Shown here piece by piece: positions 1-6,057 of a stretch of 33,635 bases of DNA. The stretch spans positions 27,268 through 60,902 of the forward strand of contig HF999800.1 of the NCBI GenBank assembly GCA_000434175.1. The letters run 5' to 3'. How positions within the stretch are numbered: the first letter of the stretch is position 1; each line of letters opens with the position of its first letter. This DNA is from Mycoplasma sp. CAG:611. Lineage in GTDB: Bacteria; Bacillota_I; Bacilli_A; RF39; UBA660. Both the position numbers and the translations under genes were made by a program. The notes beneath the pieces are model-generated. The model did not search any database and had not been told where the DNA came from. It saw only the letters and a program-made list of their open reading frames with translations.

Positions 1-43
1 ACTGCTTTTTATATGTAAACTTAAAAATTAGTAAATATCAATT

Positions 44-385
44 TGGTGGAGTTGAGGGGAATTGAACCCCTGTCCATAAGTAAACAAATTTAGACTTCTA
101 CAAGTTTAGTTGATAATAAAGTTTCCTAATTAAAATAGTTACCAACAAACCTTATAATTAGTAAGTCTTATAAAATTCGAAGTAATCCTAAGACAAAACC
201 ACTTTATATCCTGCTAAAATGAGCCTCTAATATCTTCCACAGGAAAGAAAATAGAAGAAGCGCTTTCATTATACTATGCGAAAGCTAATTGATTTCTGTT
301 TCCAGTTATTTTTATTTTGGATTTAAAGCATACCTACTACTTGCCATCTAAACCATTTTACAAATGTCGAACCCAAATCAACCCC
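44..385 (-). ncRNA. ssrA: Transfer-messenger RNA (tmRNA)
   Basis: tmRNA rescues ribosomes stalled on broken mRNAs by adding a degradation tag. The 5' end (GGGGUUGAUUUGGGUUCGAC) and the 3' end (GGGGUUCAAUUCCCCUC, then AACUCCACCA) are both visible on the minus strand. The first seven bases GGGGUUG pair with CAACUCC next to the discriminator A and an encoded CCA. The T-arm is canonical, and the length of 342 nt is normal. The tag reading frame lies in the middle. A promoter sits just upstream and nothing interrupts the RNA. It fills most of the first 420 bases; bases 1-43 downstream of it show no clear terminator. Confidence 0.97.
274..303 (-). other. tmRNA tag reading frame: (A)GNRNQLAFA-stop
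   Basis: The resume codon is read as GGA, preceded by AAAAAUAACU. This resembles the B. subtilis context (UAAAUAUAACU before GGC). The frame gives GNRNQLAFA and a UAG stop, so with the alanine carried by tmRNA the tag is AGNRNQLAFA. The hydrophobic LAFA end is the degron read by ClpXP-type proteases. Ends in -FA are familiar from Mollicutes tags, whereas most Firmicutes end in -LAA. Confidence 0.85.
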
Positions 386-391
386 AGGTAA

Positions 392-420
392 ATTATAATA
401 CAAAATGCTTTTTTTGTCTA
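392..420 (-). promoter_or_regulatory. Promoter of ssrA
   Basis: A perfect -10 box TATAAT (392-397) is separated by 17 bp from a -35-like TAGACA (415-420). The -10 box lies 6-7 bases before the first G of the mature tmRNA. The -35 box sits directly against the stop codon of the upstream UPF0316 gene. Confidence 0.75.
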
Positions 421-423
421 TAC

Positions 424-909
424 CTACTTGTTTTGAATTATTCTTTTAAATTTAATATTACTATTTTCAAGATATTTATCTAATAATTTACTTTTTTCTT
501 TTGTTTCAACATATGCTGTTATTGCCAAAGTTTTTTTAAAGTCTTTCGTATAACCATCTGTTGTTAAGTTATTTATTTTATTTTCTATTAAAAACTCTCT
601 TAATTCCATCATAGCTTCTTTATTATCTGATAAAATAACATTAACAAATAATCTATCTTTAGAAAATTTATTACTTATATATATTGCTAAATAAGTACCA
701 AATCCACTTGCAATACTTATTATATACATAGTTAAATCTCCACCTTCAGTAACAGCATTAATTAACTTATAAAATATTACTTGTGAAATAGCAACTGAAA
801 ATCCTGCTAGAAAAGCTTTATTTTTTTGAATTAATAATGTTTTACTTGTAGATAATACATTATCTATAATTTTTATAATAAATACTGATATAAGATTTAA
901 TATATTCAC
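424..909 (-). CDS. UPF0316 family membrane protein (DUF5698 + DUF2179)
   Basis: This 161-residue protein has about three hydrophobic segments in its first 80 residues (DUF5698-like, including the pattern TLLIQKNKAFLAGFSVAISQ). A soluble C-terminal domain follows at about 88-155 (DUF2179-like: NVILSDNKEAMMELREFL...GYTKDFKKTLAITAYV). Proteins of this build (YebE/UPF0316) are widespread in Firmicutes; their biochemical function is not established. DUF2179 domains are thought to bind nucleotides or other small ligands. The start codon is GTG, chosen because AAAGGAGGG lies eight bases upstream and the N-terminal helix begins there. It stops just before the ssrA promoter. Confidence 0.8.
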   Translation of the reverse strand: MNILNLISVFIIKIIDNVLSTSKTLLIQKNKAFLAGFSVAISQVIFYKLINAVTEGGDLTMYIISIASGFGTYLAIYISNKFSKDRLFVNVILSDNKEAMMELREFLIENKINNLTTDGYTKDFKKTLAITAYVETKEKSKLLDKYLENSNIKFKRIIQNK

Positions 910-952
910 TAAAATCCCTCCTTTTCAAAGTTCCAAGTTTAACATAGTAAAA

Positions 953-980
953 CAAAAAAATCAATAATTTTTTATTGATT
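953..980 (-). terminator. Rho-independent terminator after the 159-residue gene
   Basis: The minus strand forms AATCAATAA / TTATTGATT (stem arms 972-980 and 959-967) with a short T loop, followed by a run of eight T. The stop codon of the preceding gene lies inside the stem. Confidence 0.75.
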
Positions 981-1451
981 TGCTCTTTCTCTTATAAATT
1001 TTACTGGTTCTTCAATAACTTTATTTAATAACTCATTATCTATATAATATTTTTCTTTTTTCATTTTTACTTTGTAATCAAGAATATCTCTTACTTTTTT
1101 TAATGTTTCTTTAGAATTTACATCATCCATATACACTTCAACATCTTTTATTTCTCCAAAATAATCCATATATCTTAAATTTTCATAATATATTTTAATT
1201 ATATAAGTTGCCTTTTCAATGCTATAATCATGCTTTATTAATTCATAAGCTCCTCTTTTTGAAACTTCACTTATTTTTTCCATATATTTTTTGTTTTCAT
1301 CTGCAAAAGGACTTATTCTTTGTTCTCCTTTTTCTATTATTTCACCATCTGTTATTATTTCTTGACTAAATCTATTAGCTTCGATTACTTTTTTATCAGT
1401 AAAATTTTTAATACGTGTAACTCCTTCGAGTGTTAATATTTCTTTATTCAT
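972..1451 (-). CDS. Unknown protein, 159 residues
   Basis: I do not recognise this protein. It is soluble, with no signal peptide or membrane segment, and rich in Lys, Glu, Ile and Tyr. The middle (about 45-115) looks like mixed helix and strand: KYMEKISEVSKRGAYELIKH, then a strand-like TYIIKIYYENLRYM and a charged VEVYMDDVNSKETLKKVRDI. The start follows a strong TAGGAGGG eight bases upstream, and the gene has its own terminator. Part of its C-terminal sequence (KYYIDNELLNKVIEE) resembles a short untranslated remnant immediately upstream (1530-1613), which suggests a past tandem duplication. No functional guess is justified. Confidence 0.75.
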   Translation of the reverse strand: MNKEILTLEGVTRIKNFTDKKVIEANRFSQEIITDGEIIEKGEQRISPFADENKKYMEKISEVSKRGAYELIKHDYSIEKATYIIKIYYENLRYMDYFGEIKDVEVYMDDVNSKETLKKVRDILDYKVKMKKEKYYIDNELLNKVIEEPVKFIRERANQ

Positions 1452-1529
1452 AAATTTTCCCTCCTATTTCAATAGTACTAATAATTATTATATTTTTATT
1501 TATGTTAAAAGTTCCTTATTTTTAACATT

Positions 1530-1613
1530 TTATATTAAATAATTTGTAGTACTTTCTTTTAATATCTTATTAAACAATTCATCTTTATAATATATTTTAA
1601 AATAAAAAAAGTA
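1530..1613 (-). pseudogene. Possible C-terminal remnant of a paralogue of the 159-residue gene
   Basis: An open stretch of 27 codons without a start codon ends in TAA. It reads ...KIYYKDELFNKILKE..., close to KYYIDNELLNKVIEE near the end of the intact neighbour downstream. The match covers about 15 residues with one gap. In DNA this AT-rich, Lys/Asn/Ile/Tyr-rich similarity can arise by chance, so the call is tentative. The rest of the 1452-1708 interval holds a TATAAT-like box (1487-1492) that may serve the 159-residue gene, plus the mbl terminator; I see no other gene. Confidence 0.35.
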
Positions 1614-1655
1614 TTATAAAACTTCTTGTAATTAGGTATTATATAATTAAATAAC

Positions 1656-1690
1656 AAAAAAATCAATAACACTTTATTATATTATTGATT
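1656..1690 (-). terminator. Rho-independent terminator after mbl
   Basis: The arms 1682-1690 and 1661-1669 (AATCAATAA / TTATTGATT) are followed on the minus strand by a T run. The stem sequence is the same as in the terminator at 953-980. Confidence 0.7.
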
Positions 1691-1708
1691 TTATAAAAAT
1701 ATTCTTTA

Positions 1709-2695
1709 TTAAACTATATAATGTAAATTATTTAAAATTATACCTGTTCCTTCTGCTACACATACTAAGGGTTCATTTGCTATATATACAGGAACATTTA
1801 GTTTTTCTTGCATTAGTTCAGGAAGATTTTTAAGAAGAGCTCCTCCTCCAGTTAAAACAATGCCTTTTTCTATTATATCAGCAGAAAGTTCGGGTGGTGT
1901 TTGTTCTAAAACAATTTTTACCATATCTATTATTTTATTTATACTTGATGTTAGTGCTTCACAAACTTCATCACTTGATATTGTTATTGTTTTAGGAAGC
2001 CCTCCAACTAAATCACGACCTTTTACATCTAATTTTTCTTTTTTATTACCATTTTTAACTGTACCAATTTCTATTTTTATTTTTTCAGCAGTTTTTTCTC
2101 CAATTAAAAGCTTATATTTATTTTTAATATAATTTATTATTTCTTCATCAAAAGTATTACCTGCTGTTTTTATTGAAGAACTAGTTACAATATTTCCTAA
2201 AGAAAGTACTGCAATATCAGTTGTACCTCCTCCTATGTCAACAACCATATTACCAAAAGGTTTTGATATGTCAAGTCCTGCTCCAATTGCAGCAACTTTT
2301 GGTTCTTCTTCAATAAATACTTTTTTAGCTCCAATTCTTTCAGCAGCATCTTTAATTGCTGATTTTTCAACTTCTGTTATATTAGCAGGACAACATATTA
2401 AAATTCTTGGTTTAAACATGCTTCCTTTTATCTTAAGCTTACGAAGAATATAGTCAAGTAGCATCTCAGTTGTTTCAAAATCTGCAATAACCCCATCTTT
2501 CATTGGCTTAATAACTTTAATTTTACCCGGTGTTCTACCAAGCATATCAAAAGCTTCCTTACCAAAAGCAATAGGTCGTTTTGTTTCTTCATCTACAACA
2601 ACAACACTTGGTTCACTAAGTACTATTCCTTGACCCTTAACATAAATTAAAATATTTACAGTTCCTAAATCAATTCCTATATCTTTATTAAACAT
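1709..2695 (-). CDS. mbl: MreB/Mbl-family actin-like cell-shape protein
   Basis: Bacterial actin homologue that polymerises under the membrane and guides lateral wall synthesis. The 328 residues are the usual length. The phosphate-1 motif DIGIDLGTVNILIYVKG is at the N-terminus, the phosphate-2 motif VVDIGGGTTDIAVLSLG at about 150, and the adenosine motif GIVLTGGGALLKNLPEL at about 280. I favour Mbl over MreB because the neighbours (SpoIIQ-like, DUF1146, MurA) are those of B. subtilis mbl, not the mreBCD cluster. It starts 3 bases after the stop of the SpoIIQ-like gene, with GGAGAG inside that gene's end, so the two are co-transcribed. Confidence 0.93.
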   Translation of the reverse strand: MFNKDIGIDLGTVNILIYVKGQGIVLSEPSVVVVDEETKRPIAFGKEAFDMLGRTPGKIKVIKPMKDGVIADFETTEMLLDYILRKLKIKGSMFKPRILICCPANITEVEKSAIKDAAERIGAKKVFIEEEPKVAAIGAGLDISKPFGNMVVDIGGGTTDIAVLSLGNIVTSSSIKTAGNTFDEEIINYIKNKYKLLIGEKTAEKIKIEIGTVKNGNKKEKLDVKGRDLVGGLPKTITISSDEVCEALTSSINKIIDMVKIVLEQTPPELSADIIEKGIVLTGGGALLKNLPELMQEKLNVPVYIANEPLVCVAEGTGIILNNLHYIV

Positions 2696-2698
2696 ATT

Positions 2699-3334
2699 TT
2701 AAAACTCTCCAACTGTTTTAGTATAATATTTTTCAGGATTAACATAAACACCATTTATAACAAGTTCAAAATGTAAATGATTTTTAAGTGCACTATTAAT
2801 TTCATTAGTACCACTTGTACCAATAACATCTCCTTGTTTTATTTTATCATGTTCTTTAACAGCTACTTCTCCAAGACTTTGATATATGCTAATCAGCTTA
2901 TCATTATGTCTAACTTTTACTGTCTTTCCAACTATATCATTATCTGTAACAGAAATAACTTCTCCTGATAAAATTGAAACTACTTTAAAAATATCTTCTT
3001 TTACATAATCAACCCCTATATTTTGCATATAAGTATTTTCATAATATATAATAGCATTTTCTTGTGTTTTTTCATCATTTAAATCATAATAATATTTACC
3101 TATTGTAACATTTTCATCATTATACGGTCTAATAATTGTATTATTTTCCTCATTTATCGTAGGAATAGCATAATCAAATAATACTTCATATGATACATAT
3201 GTCAAATTATTGTCATCTTTATTTTCAACAACCTTTAATGATTCATTCAATAAAATTCCAAATAATGCAAATAAAACTACTAATAAAACATAAATACTTG
3301 GTATAACAAATGGTCTAAACTTTTTTCCAAACAT
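2699..3334 (-). CDS. SpoIIQ-like membrane-anchored LytM (M23) domain protein, probably inactive
   Basis: A 211-residue protein with one N-terminal membrane helix (about 12-31, YVLLVVLFALFGILLN) and an extracytoplasmic LytM/M23 domain (about 110-205). The domain keeps GEVISV, KVRHND, KIKQGDVIGTSG and the late HLHFEL motif. It lacks the earlier His...Asp pair (HxGxD type) that supplies the other zinc ligands, so hydrolase activity is doubtful. B. subtilis SpoIIQ, the forespore partner of SpoIIIAH, is also a degenerate LytM protein and is encoded near mbl and murAA. I infer orthology from architecture and synteny; a non-sporulation envelope role is possible. SpoIID is not seen here. Confidence 0.7.
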   Translation of the reverse strand: MFGKKFRPFVIPSIYVLLVVLFALFGILLNESLKVVENKDDNNLTYVSYEVLFDYAIPTINEENNTIIRPYNDENVTIGKYYYDLNDEKTQENAIIYYENTYMQNIGVDYVKEDIFKVVSILSGEVISVTDNDIVGKTVKVRHNDKLISIYQSLGEVAVKEHDKIKQGDVIGTSGTNEINSALKNHLHFELVINGVYVNPEKYYTKTVGEF

Positions 3335-3341
3335 AAAATCA

Positions 3342-3371
3342 CCTCATTAAAAGTTTTACCAATTAATGAGG
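3342..3371 (-). promoter_or_regulatory. Hairpin that masks the ribosome-binding site of the SpoIIQ-like gene
   Basis: On the minus strand a 9-bp perfect stem (CCTCATTAA, 3363-3371, with TTAATGAGG, 3342-3350) encloses a 12-base loop. The 3' arm contains the GAGG of the Shine-Dalgarno sequence just before the ATG at 3332-3334. The T run after it is short, so it is as likely a translation-control hairpin as a terminator for the DUF1146 transcript. Confidence 0.5.
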
Positions 3372-3385
3372 TTTTATACATTTTT

Positions 3386-3571
3386 TTAAATTGATGTAAA
3401 TTCAAAAATAAAATTTGTTACTAAATATACTAATGCTGTTATTAATAAAAGATAGAATAATCTTGCTTGAAATACTTTATTTTTTTTAAAAATATTATTA
3501 ATATTAATAGAATCAAGACCAATTATTACAAGAATTGTAACTACTAAATAAACAATTAATTTAACTTTCAT
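3386..3571 (-). CDS. DUF1146 family small membrane protein (YwzB-like)
   Basis: A 61-residue protein with two membrane helices: about 4-19 (LIVYLVVTILVIIGL) and 38-58 (LFYLLLITALVYLVTNFIF). A polar turn, DSININNIFKKNKVFQAR, joins them. Length, the LD motif after helix 1 and the basic Gln-Ala-Arg stretch before helix 2 fit DUF1146/YwzB, a family of unknown function found near murA in Bacilli; murA is three genes away here. Its ATG shares a base with the rpiB stop (TAATG), so translation is probably coupled. Confidence 0.7.
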   Translation of the reverse strand: MKVKLIVYLVVTILVIIGLDSININNIFKKNKVFQARLFYLLLITALVYLVTNFIFEFTSI

Positions 3572-4011
3572 TACTTTTCCTCATATTGTTTGATTTTTTC
3601 TATTCTTTCACTATAAACTGGATCATCAAGAGGTTTTTCTTTTAAAAATTTCATAACCATTTTTTTTGCTTTAAAAGGACATATATTACCACTTAGTGCT
3701 ATAACATTAGCATCATTATGTTCTTTGGCAAGTTTAGCTTCTTTTACATTTGTTATTCTAGCACAATAAATTCCTTTTACTTTATTTGCCGCTATAGACA
3801 TACCTATTCCTGTTCCACAAAATAATATTCCTATTTCAGCATCTTTATTTACAACTTTTTGACAAAGTGAAAAGCAATAATCTGGAAAATCTACTCTATC
3901 AAAGTTTTTAGTTCCAACATCAATTATTTCATAACCTTTTTCTTGTAAATAAACTTTCATTATTTCTTTTAGTTTATATCCTCTATGATCTGAACCTAAA
4001 CATATTTTCAT
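3571..4011 (-). CDS. rpiB: Ribose-5-phosphate isomerase B
   Basis: Interconverts ribose 5-phosphate and ribulose 5-phosphate in the pentose phosphate pathway, in the cytoplasm. The 146 residues match the RpiB/LacAB family length. Key motifs are GSDHRGYKLKE at the N-terminus, the FCGTGIGMSIAANK loop carrying the catalytic Cys (about 66), and the ARITNVKEAKLAKEHNDANV segment. Start ATG follows GAGGTG. LacA/LacB subunits share this fold, but a single stand-alone copy next to housekeeping genes favours RpiB. A TATAAT box (4032-4037) upstream may be its promoter. Confidence 0.93.
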   Translation of the reverse strand: MKICLGSDHRGYKLKEIMKVYLQEKGYEIIDVGTKNFDRVDFPDYCFSLCQKVVNKDAEIGILFCGTGIGMSIAANKVKGIYCARITNVKEAKLAKEHNDANVIALSGNICPFKAKKMVMKFLKEKPLDDPVYSERIEKIKQYEEK

Positions 4012-4051
4012 ACATCTTCACCTCTTAATATATTATACATTAAATAACAAA

Positions 4052-4075
4052 GAAAAAAAAGCATTAAGCTTTTTT
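4052..4075 (-). terminator. Rho-independent terminator after rpmE
   Basis: The stem AAAAAAGC / GCTTTTTT (4068-4075 with 4055-4062) has loop TTAAT on the minus strand and is followed by further T. It overlaps the rpmE stop codon. Confidence 0.65.
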
Positions 4076-4270
4076 AATTCCATATTTTTTATTAAATTTG
4101 TCTACATTTCCTTTAACAGTAGTAGCATTTTGTTTTCCTGTATAAGCAGGATGACATTTAGAACAAACATCAATGTGCATTTCATCTTTATTTGATTTTA
4201 AAGTAAATGTTTCTCCACAAGCACAAATAAACTTTGTATCTTTAAATTCTTTATGTATTCCTTTTTTCAT
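4064..4270 (-). CDS. rpmE: 50S ribosomal protein L31, zinc-binding type
   Basis: Small protein bridging the 50S and 30S subunits. The 68 residues show MKKGIHKEF at the start, the CAC and CSKCHP motifs that hold zinc (type A, C+), and the signature HPAYTGKQ. A second, zinc-free L31 (the type used under zinc limitation) is not in this window. The gene is monocistronic, with a strong promoter (4336-4364), a leader hairpin and its own terminator. Confidence 0.96.
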   Translation of the reverse strand: MKKGIHKEFKDTKFICACGETFTLKSNKDEMHIDVCSKCHPAYTGKQNATTVKGNVDKFNKKYGIKKA

Positions 4271-4297
4271 TTTTTTATCCTTACCTTTCTATTCGCC

Positions 4298-4316
4298 ATG
4301 AAAATTTCTTTTTCAT
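4298..4316 (-). promoter_or_regulatory. Hairpin in the rpmE leader, candidate L31 autoregulatory element
   Basis: A 7-bp stem ATGAAAA / TTTTCAT with a 5-base loop lies in the 5' UTR, about 25 bases before the rpmE start. Ribosomal-protein leaders that bind L31 have been described in several bacterial groups. I can see only the hairpin, not a match to a known consensus. Confidence 0.35.
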
Positions 4317-4335
4317 AGTAATTAATTTCTTAAGT

Positions 4336-4364
4336 ATTGTAACAAATATTTATTGCTTTGACAA
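4336..4364 (-). promoter_or_regulatory. Promoter of rpmE
   Basis: TTGTCA (4359-4364) and TACAAT (4336-4341) are separated by 17 bp. This SigA-type promoter gives an rpmE leader of about 60 bases. Confidence 0.75.
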
Positions 4365-4383
4365 GTGTTTTTATAACTTTTTA

Positions 4384-5637
4384 TTATATTTCTCTTATTT
4401 CTATTTTTGCTCCAACAAGCGATAATTTTTCAACAATTCCTTCATATCCTCTTAAAATGTGTTCTACATCATTAATCGTTGTTGTCCCTTTTGCAATTAA
4501 ACCCGCTACTATCATCGCAGCTCCACCTCTTAAATCTGTTGAAGCTACCATTTTACCTTCAAGTTGTGTTTTTCCTTTTATTTTTAACTCTTTCCCATCT
4601 ACTTTTATATTAGCTCCCATTCTGTTTAAATATGGTACATGCATAAATCTATTTTCATATATAGTTTCTTTTAAAATTGATGTACCTTTCGTTTGTGTTA
4701 AATAAACCGAAAAAGGTTGTTGTAAATCTGTTGGAAAACCTGGGAAATAATATGTTTCAACATCAACACTTTTTAAATCATTTGAAGATGAAGCTAAAAC
4801 ATAATCTCTTCCTATCTCAATATTAGCATTAGATTCAAGAAGTTTAGTAGTTAAAGCTTTTAAATGTTCTGGAATTATATTATCTATTTTTAAGTTTTCT
4901 CCAATTAAAGATCCTATTATTATATATGTTCCTGCTTCTATTCTATCCGGAATTACTTCAACATATCCTTTTTTTAATTTAGTTACTCCTTTAATTTTAA
5001 TTGTATTTGTCCCTGCACCAGTTATTTTAGCACCCATACTATTTAATAAATCACAAACATTTTTGATTTCAGGTTCACATGCTGCATTAGTAATTGTTGT
5101 TGTTCCTTTAGCTTTAGTTGCTGCTAAAATTATATTAATTGTAGCTCCTACACTAGCTATTTCTAAATCTATTTTTGTTCCAATAAGTTTTTTGGCTTCA
5201 ATCGTATATTTATCATTTTCTTCAATCACTGTTGCACCAAGTTTTTTAAATCCATCAAGATGAAGATTAATAGGTCTACTTCCAATATTACATCCACCCG
5301 GAAAATACATTTCCACTTTTTTATATTTACTTAATAATGCCCCCATAAAATAATAAGAAGCACGAAGCTTTCTTGAAATATCTTCTGGTATTTCTTTATT
5401 TGTCATATCTTTAGGATTAATTATAATCGATTCTGTAGCACGACTAAATTTAACATCCAAATATCTTAATATTTCTTCTAGTGAATTTATATCTGATATT
5501 TCTGGAACATTACAAATTGTTACATCTTCATCACTTAATATAGCGGCTGGTATAAGTGCAACAGCAGCATTTTTTGCTCCACTTATTCTTATTGTTCCAG
5601 TTAGTTTATTTTTGCCCTTTATTTTTATTTGTTTCAT
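4384..5637 (-). CDS. murA: UDP-N-acetylglucosamine 1-carboxyvinyltransferase
   Basis: First committed step of peptidoglycan synthesis: transfers enolpyruvate from PEP to UDP-GlcNAc. The 417 residues are normal. SGAKNAA (about 19-25) carries the Lys that contacts PEP. Cys116 in PGGCNIGSRP is the catalytic cysteine that fosfomycin alkylates, so the enzyme should be of the sensitive type. Other MurA signatures are IIPDRIEAGTY-like (VIPDRIEAGTYIIIG) and TDLRGGAAMI near the end. It is transcribed from its own promoter. The gap to rpmE contains only the rpmE promoter region. Confidence 0.97.
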   Translation of the reverse strand: MKQIKIKGKNKLTGTIRISGAKNAAVALIPAAILSDEDVTICNVPEISDINSLEEILRYLDVKFSRATESIIINPKDMTNKEIPEDISRKLRASYYFMGALLSKYKKVEMYFPGGCNIGSRPINLHLDGFKKLGATVIEENDKYTIEAKKLIGTKIDLEIASVGATINIILAATKAKGTTTITNAACEPEIKNVCDLLNSMGAKITGAGTNTIKIKGVTKLKKGYVEVIPDRIEAGTYIIIGSLIGENLKIDNIIPEHLKALTTKLLESNANIEIGRDYVLASSSNDLKSVDVETYYFPGFPTDLQQPFSVYLTQTKGTSILKETIYENRFMHVPYLNRMGANIKVDGKELKIKGKTQLEGKMVASTDLRGGAAMIVAGLIAKGTTTINDVEHILRGYEGIVEKLSLVGAKIEIREI

Positions 5638-5692
5638 AAGTACTTCCTTTCAAAGTTAATATATGTTAGTTTTAGTTTTATGCCCCACATTA

Positions 5693-5721
5693 ATCATATT
5701 ATTTTTAATTCATTATGTCAA
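5693..5721 (-). promoter_or_regulatory. Promoter of murA
   Basis: A perfect TTGACA (5716-5721), 17 bp spacer and TATGAT (5693-5698). It starts immediately after the cold-shock gene terminator. GGAAGT before the murA ATG is the probable ribosome-binding site. Confidence 0.8.
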
Positions 5722-5723
5722 CA

Positions 5724-5750
5724 AATAAAAAATCACTTTATAAGTGATTT
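5724..5750 (-). terminator. Rho-independent terminator after the cold-shock gene
   Basis: Minus-strand stem AAATCACTT / AAGTGATTT (5742-5750 with 5730-5738) with a 3-base loop, followed by a T run. The stem overlaps the stop codon of the csp gene. Confidence 0.8.
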
Positions 5751-5970
5751 AGTTATTAACAGTCGCAAATTCTTTTATAACACGAACATTTAATGCTTGA
5801 AGTCCTTTACCTGTTTCAATTAATTTGAATTCTACATAATCGCCTTCTTTAAGTGATTTATAACCTTCAGCATCAATTGCAGAATAATGAACAAACACAT
5901 CTTCATTTGGTTTATATTCAATGAAACCGAAACCTTTTTCATTGTTGAACCATTTTACAAAGCCTTTCAT
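5749..5970 (-). CDS. Cold-shock domain protein (CspA/CspB family)
   Basis: Single-domain nucleic-acid chaperone of 73 residues that binds single-stranded RNA/DNA and relaxes mRNA structure. RNP1 is KGFGFIE (about 13-19) and RNP2 is VFVHYSAI (about 26-33), with the conserved start MKGFVKWFN. One or two residues differ from the usual pattern (HYS where HFS is common). It is monocistronic, with GAGGTG before the ATG and a perfect 10-bp palindrome in the upstream region. Confidence 0.95.
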   Translation of the reverse strand: MKGFVKWFNNEKGFGFIEYKPNEDVFVHYSAIDAEGYKSLKEGDYVEFKLIETGKGLQALNVRVIKEFATVNN

Positions 5971-5999
5971 AATTACACCTCTTTTCTACTTATAATCTC

Positions 6000-6009
6000 T
6001 TGCGCGCAA
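6000..6009. promoter_or_regulatory. GC-rich palindrome upstream of the cold-shock gene
   Basis: TTGCGCGCAA is a perfect 10-bp palindrome in a very AT-rich intergenic region, about 30 bp before the csp start. It could be a regulator site or part of the cold-shock mRNA leader. I see no second copy nearby. Confidence 0.3.
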
Positions 6010-6021
6010 TACTATAATAAC

Positions 6022-6057
6022 AAAAAATAAAGAAGTTTTTTTAAAAATTCCTTATTT
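6022..6057 (-). terminator. Terminator at the end of the agr-like operon
   Basis: On the minus strand AAATAAGGAA (6048-6057) pairs with TTCTTTATTT (6025-6034), ten pairs including one G-U, and a T run follows. It overlaps the end of the LytTR gene. Confidence 0.55.

Noticed and set aside
4358..4705. Plus-strand open frame opposite the murA 3' end
   Set aside because: Low-complexity mirror of a conserved gene with no start signal.
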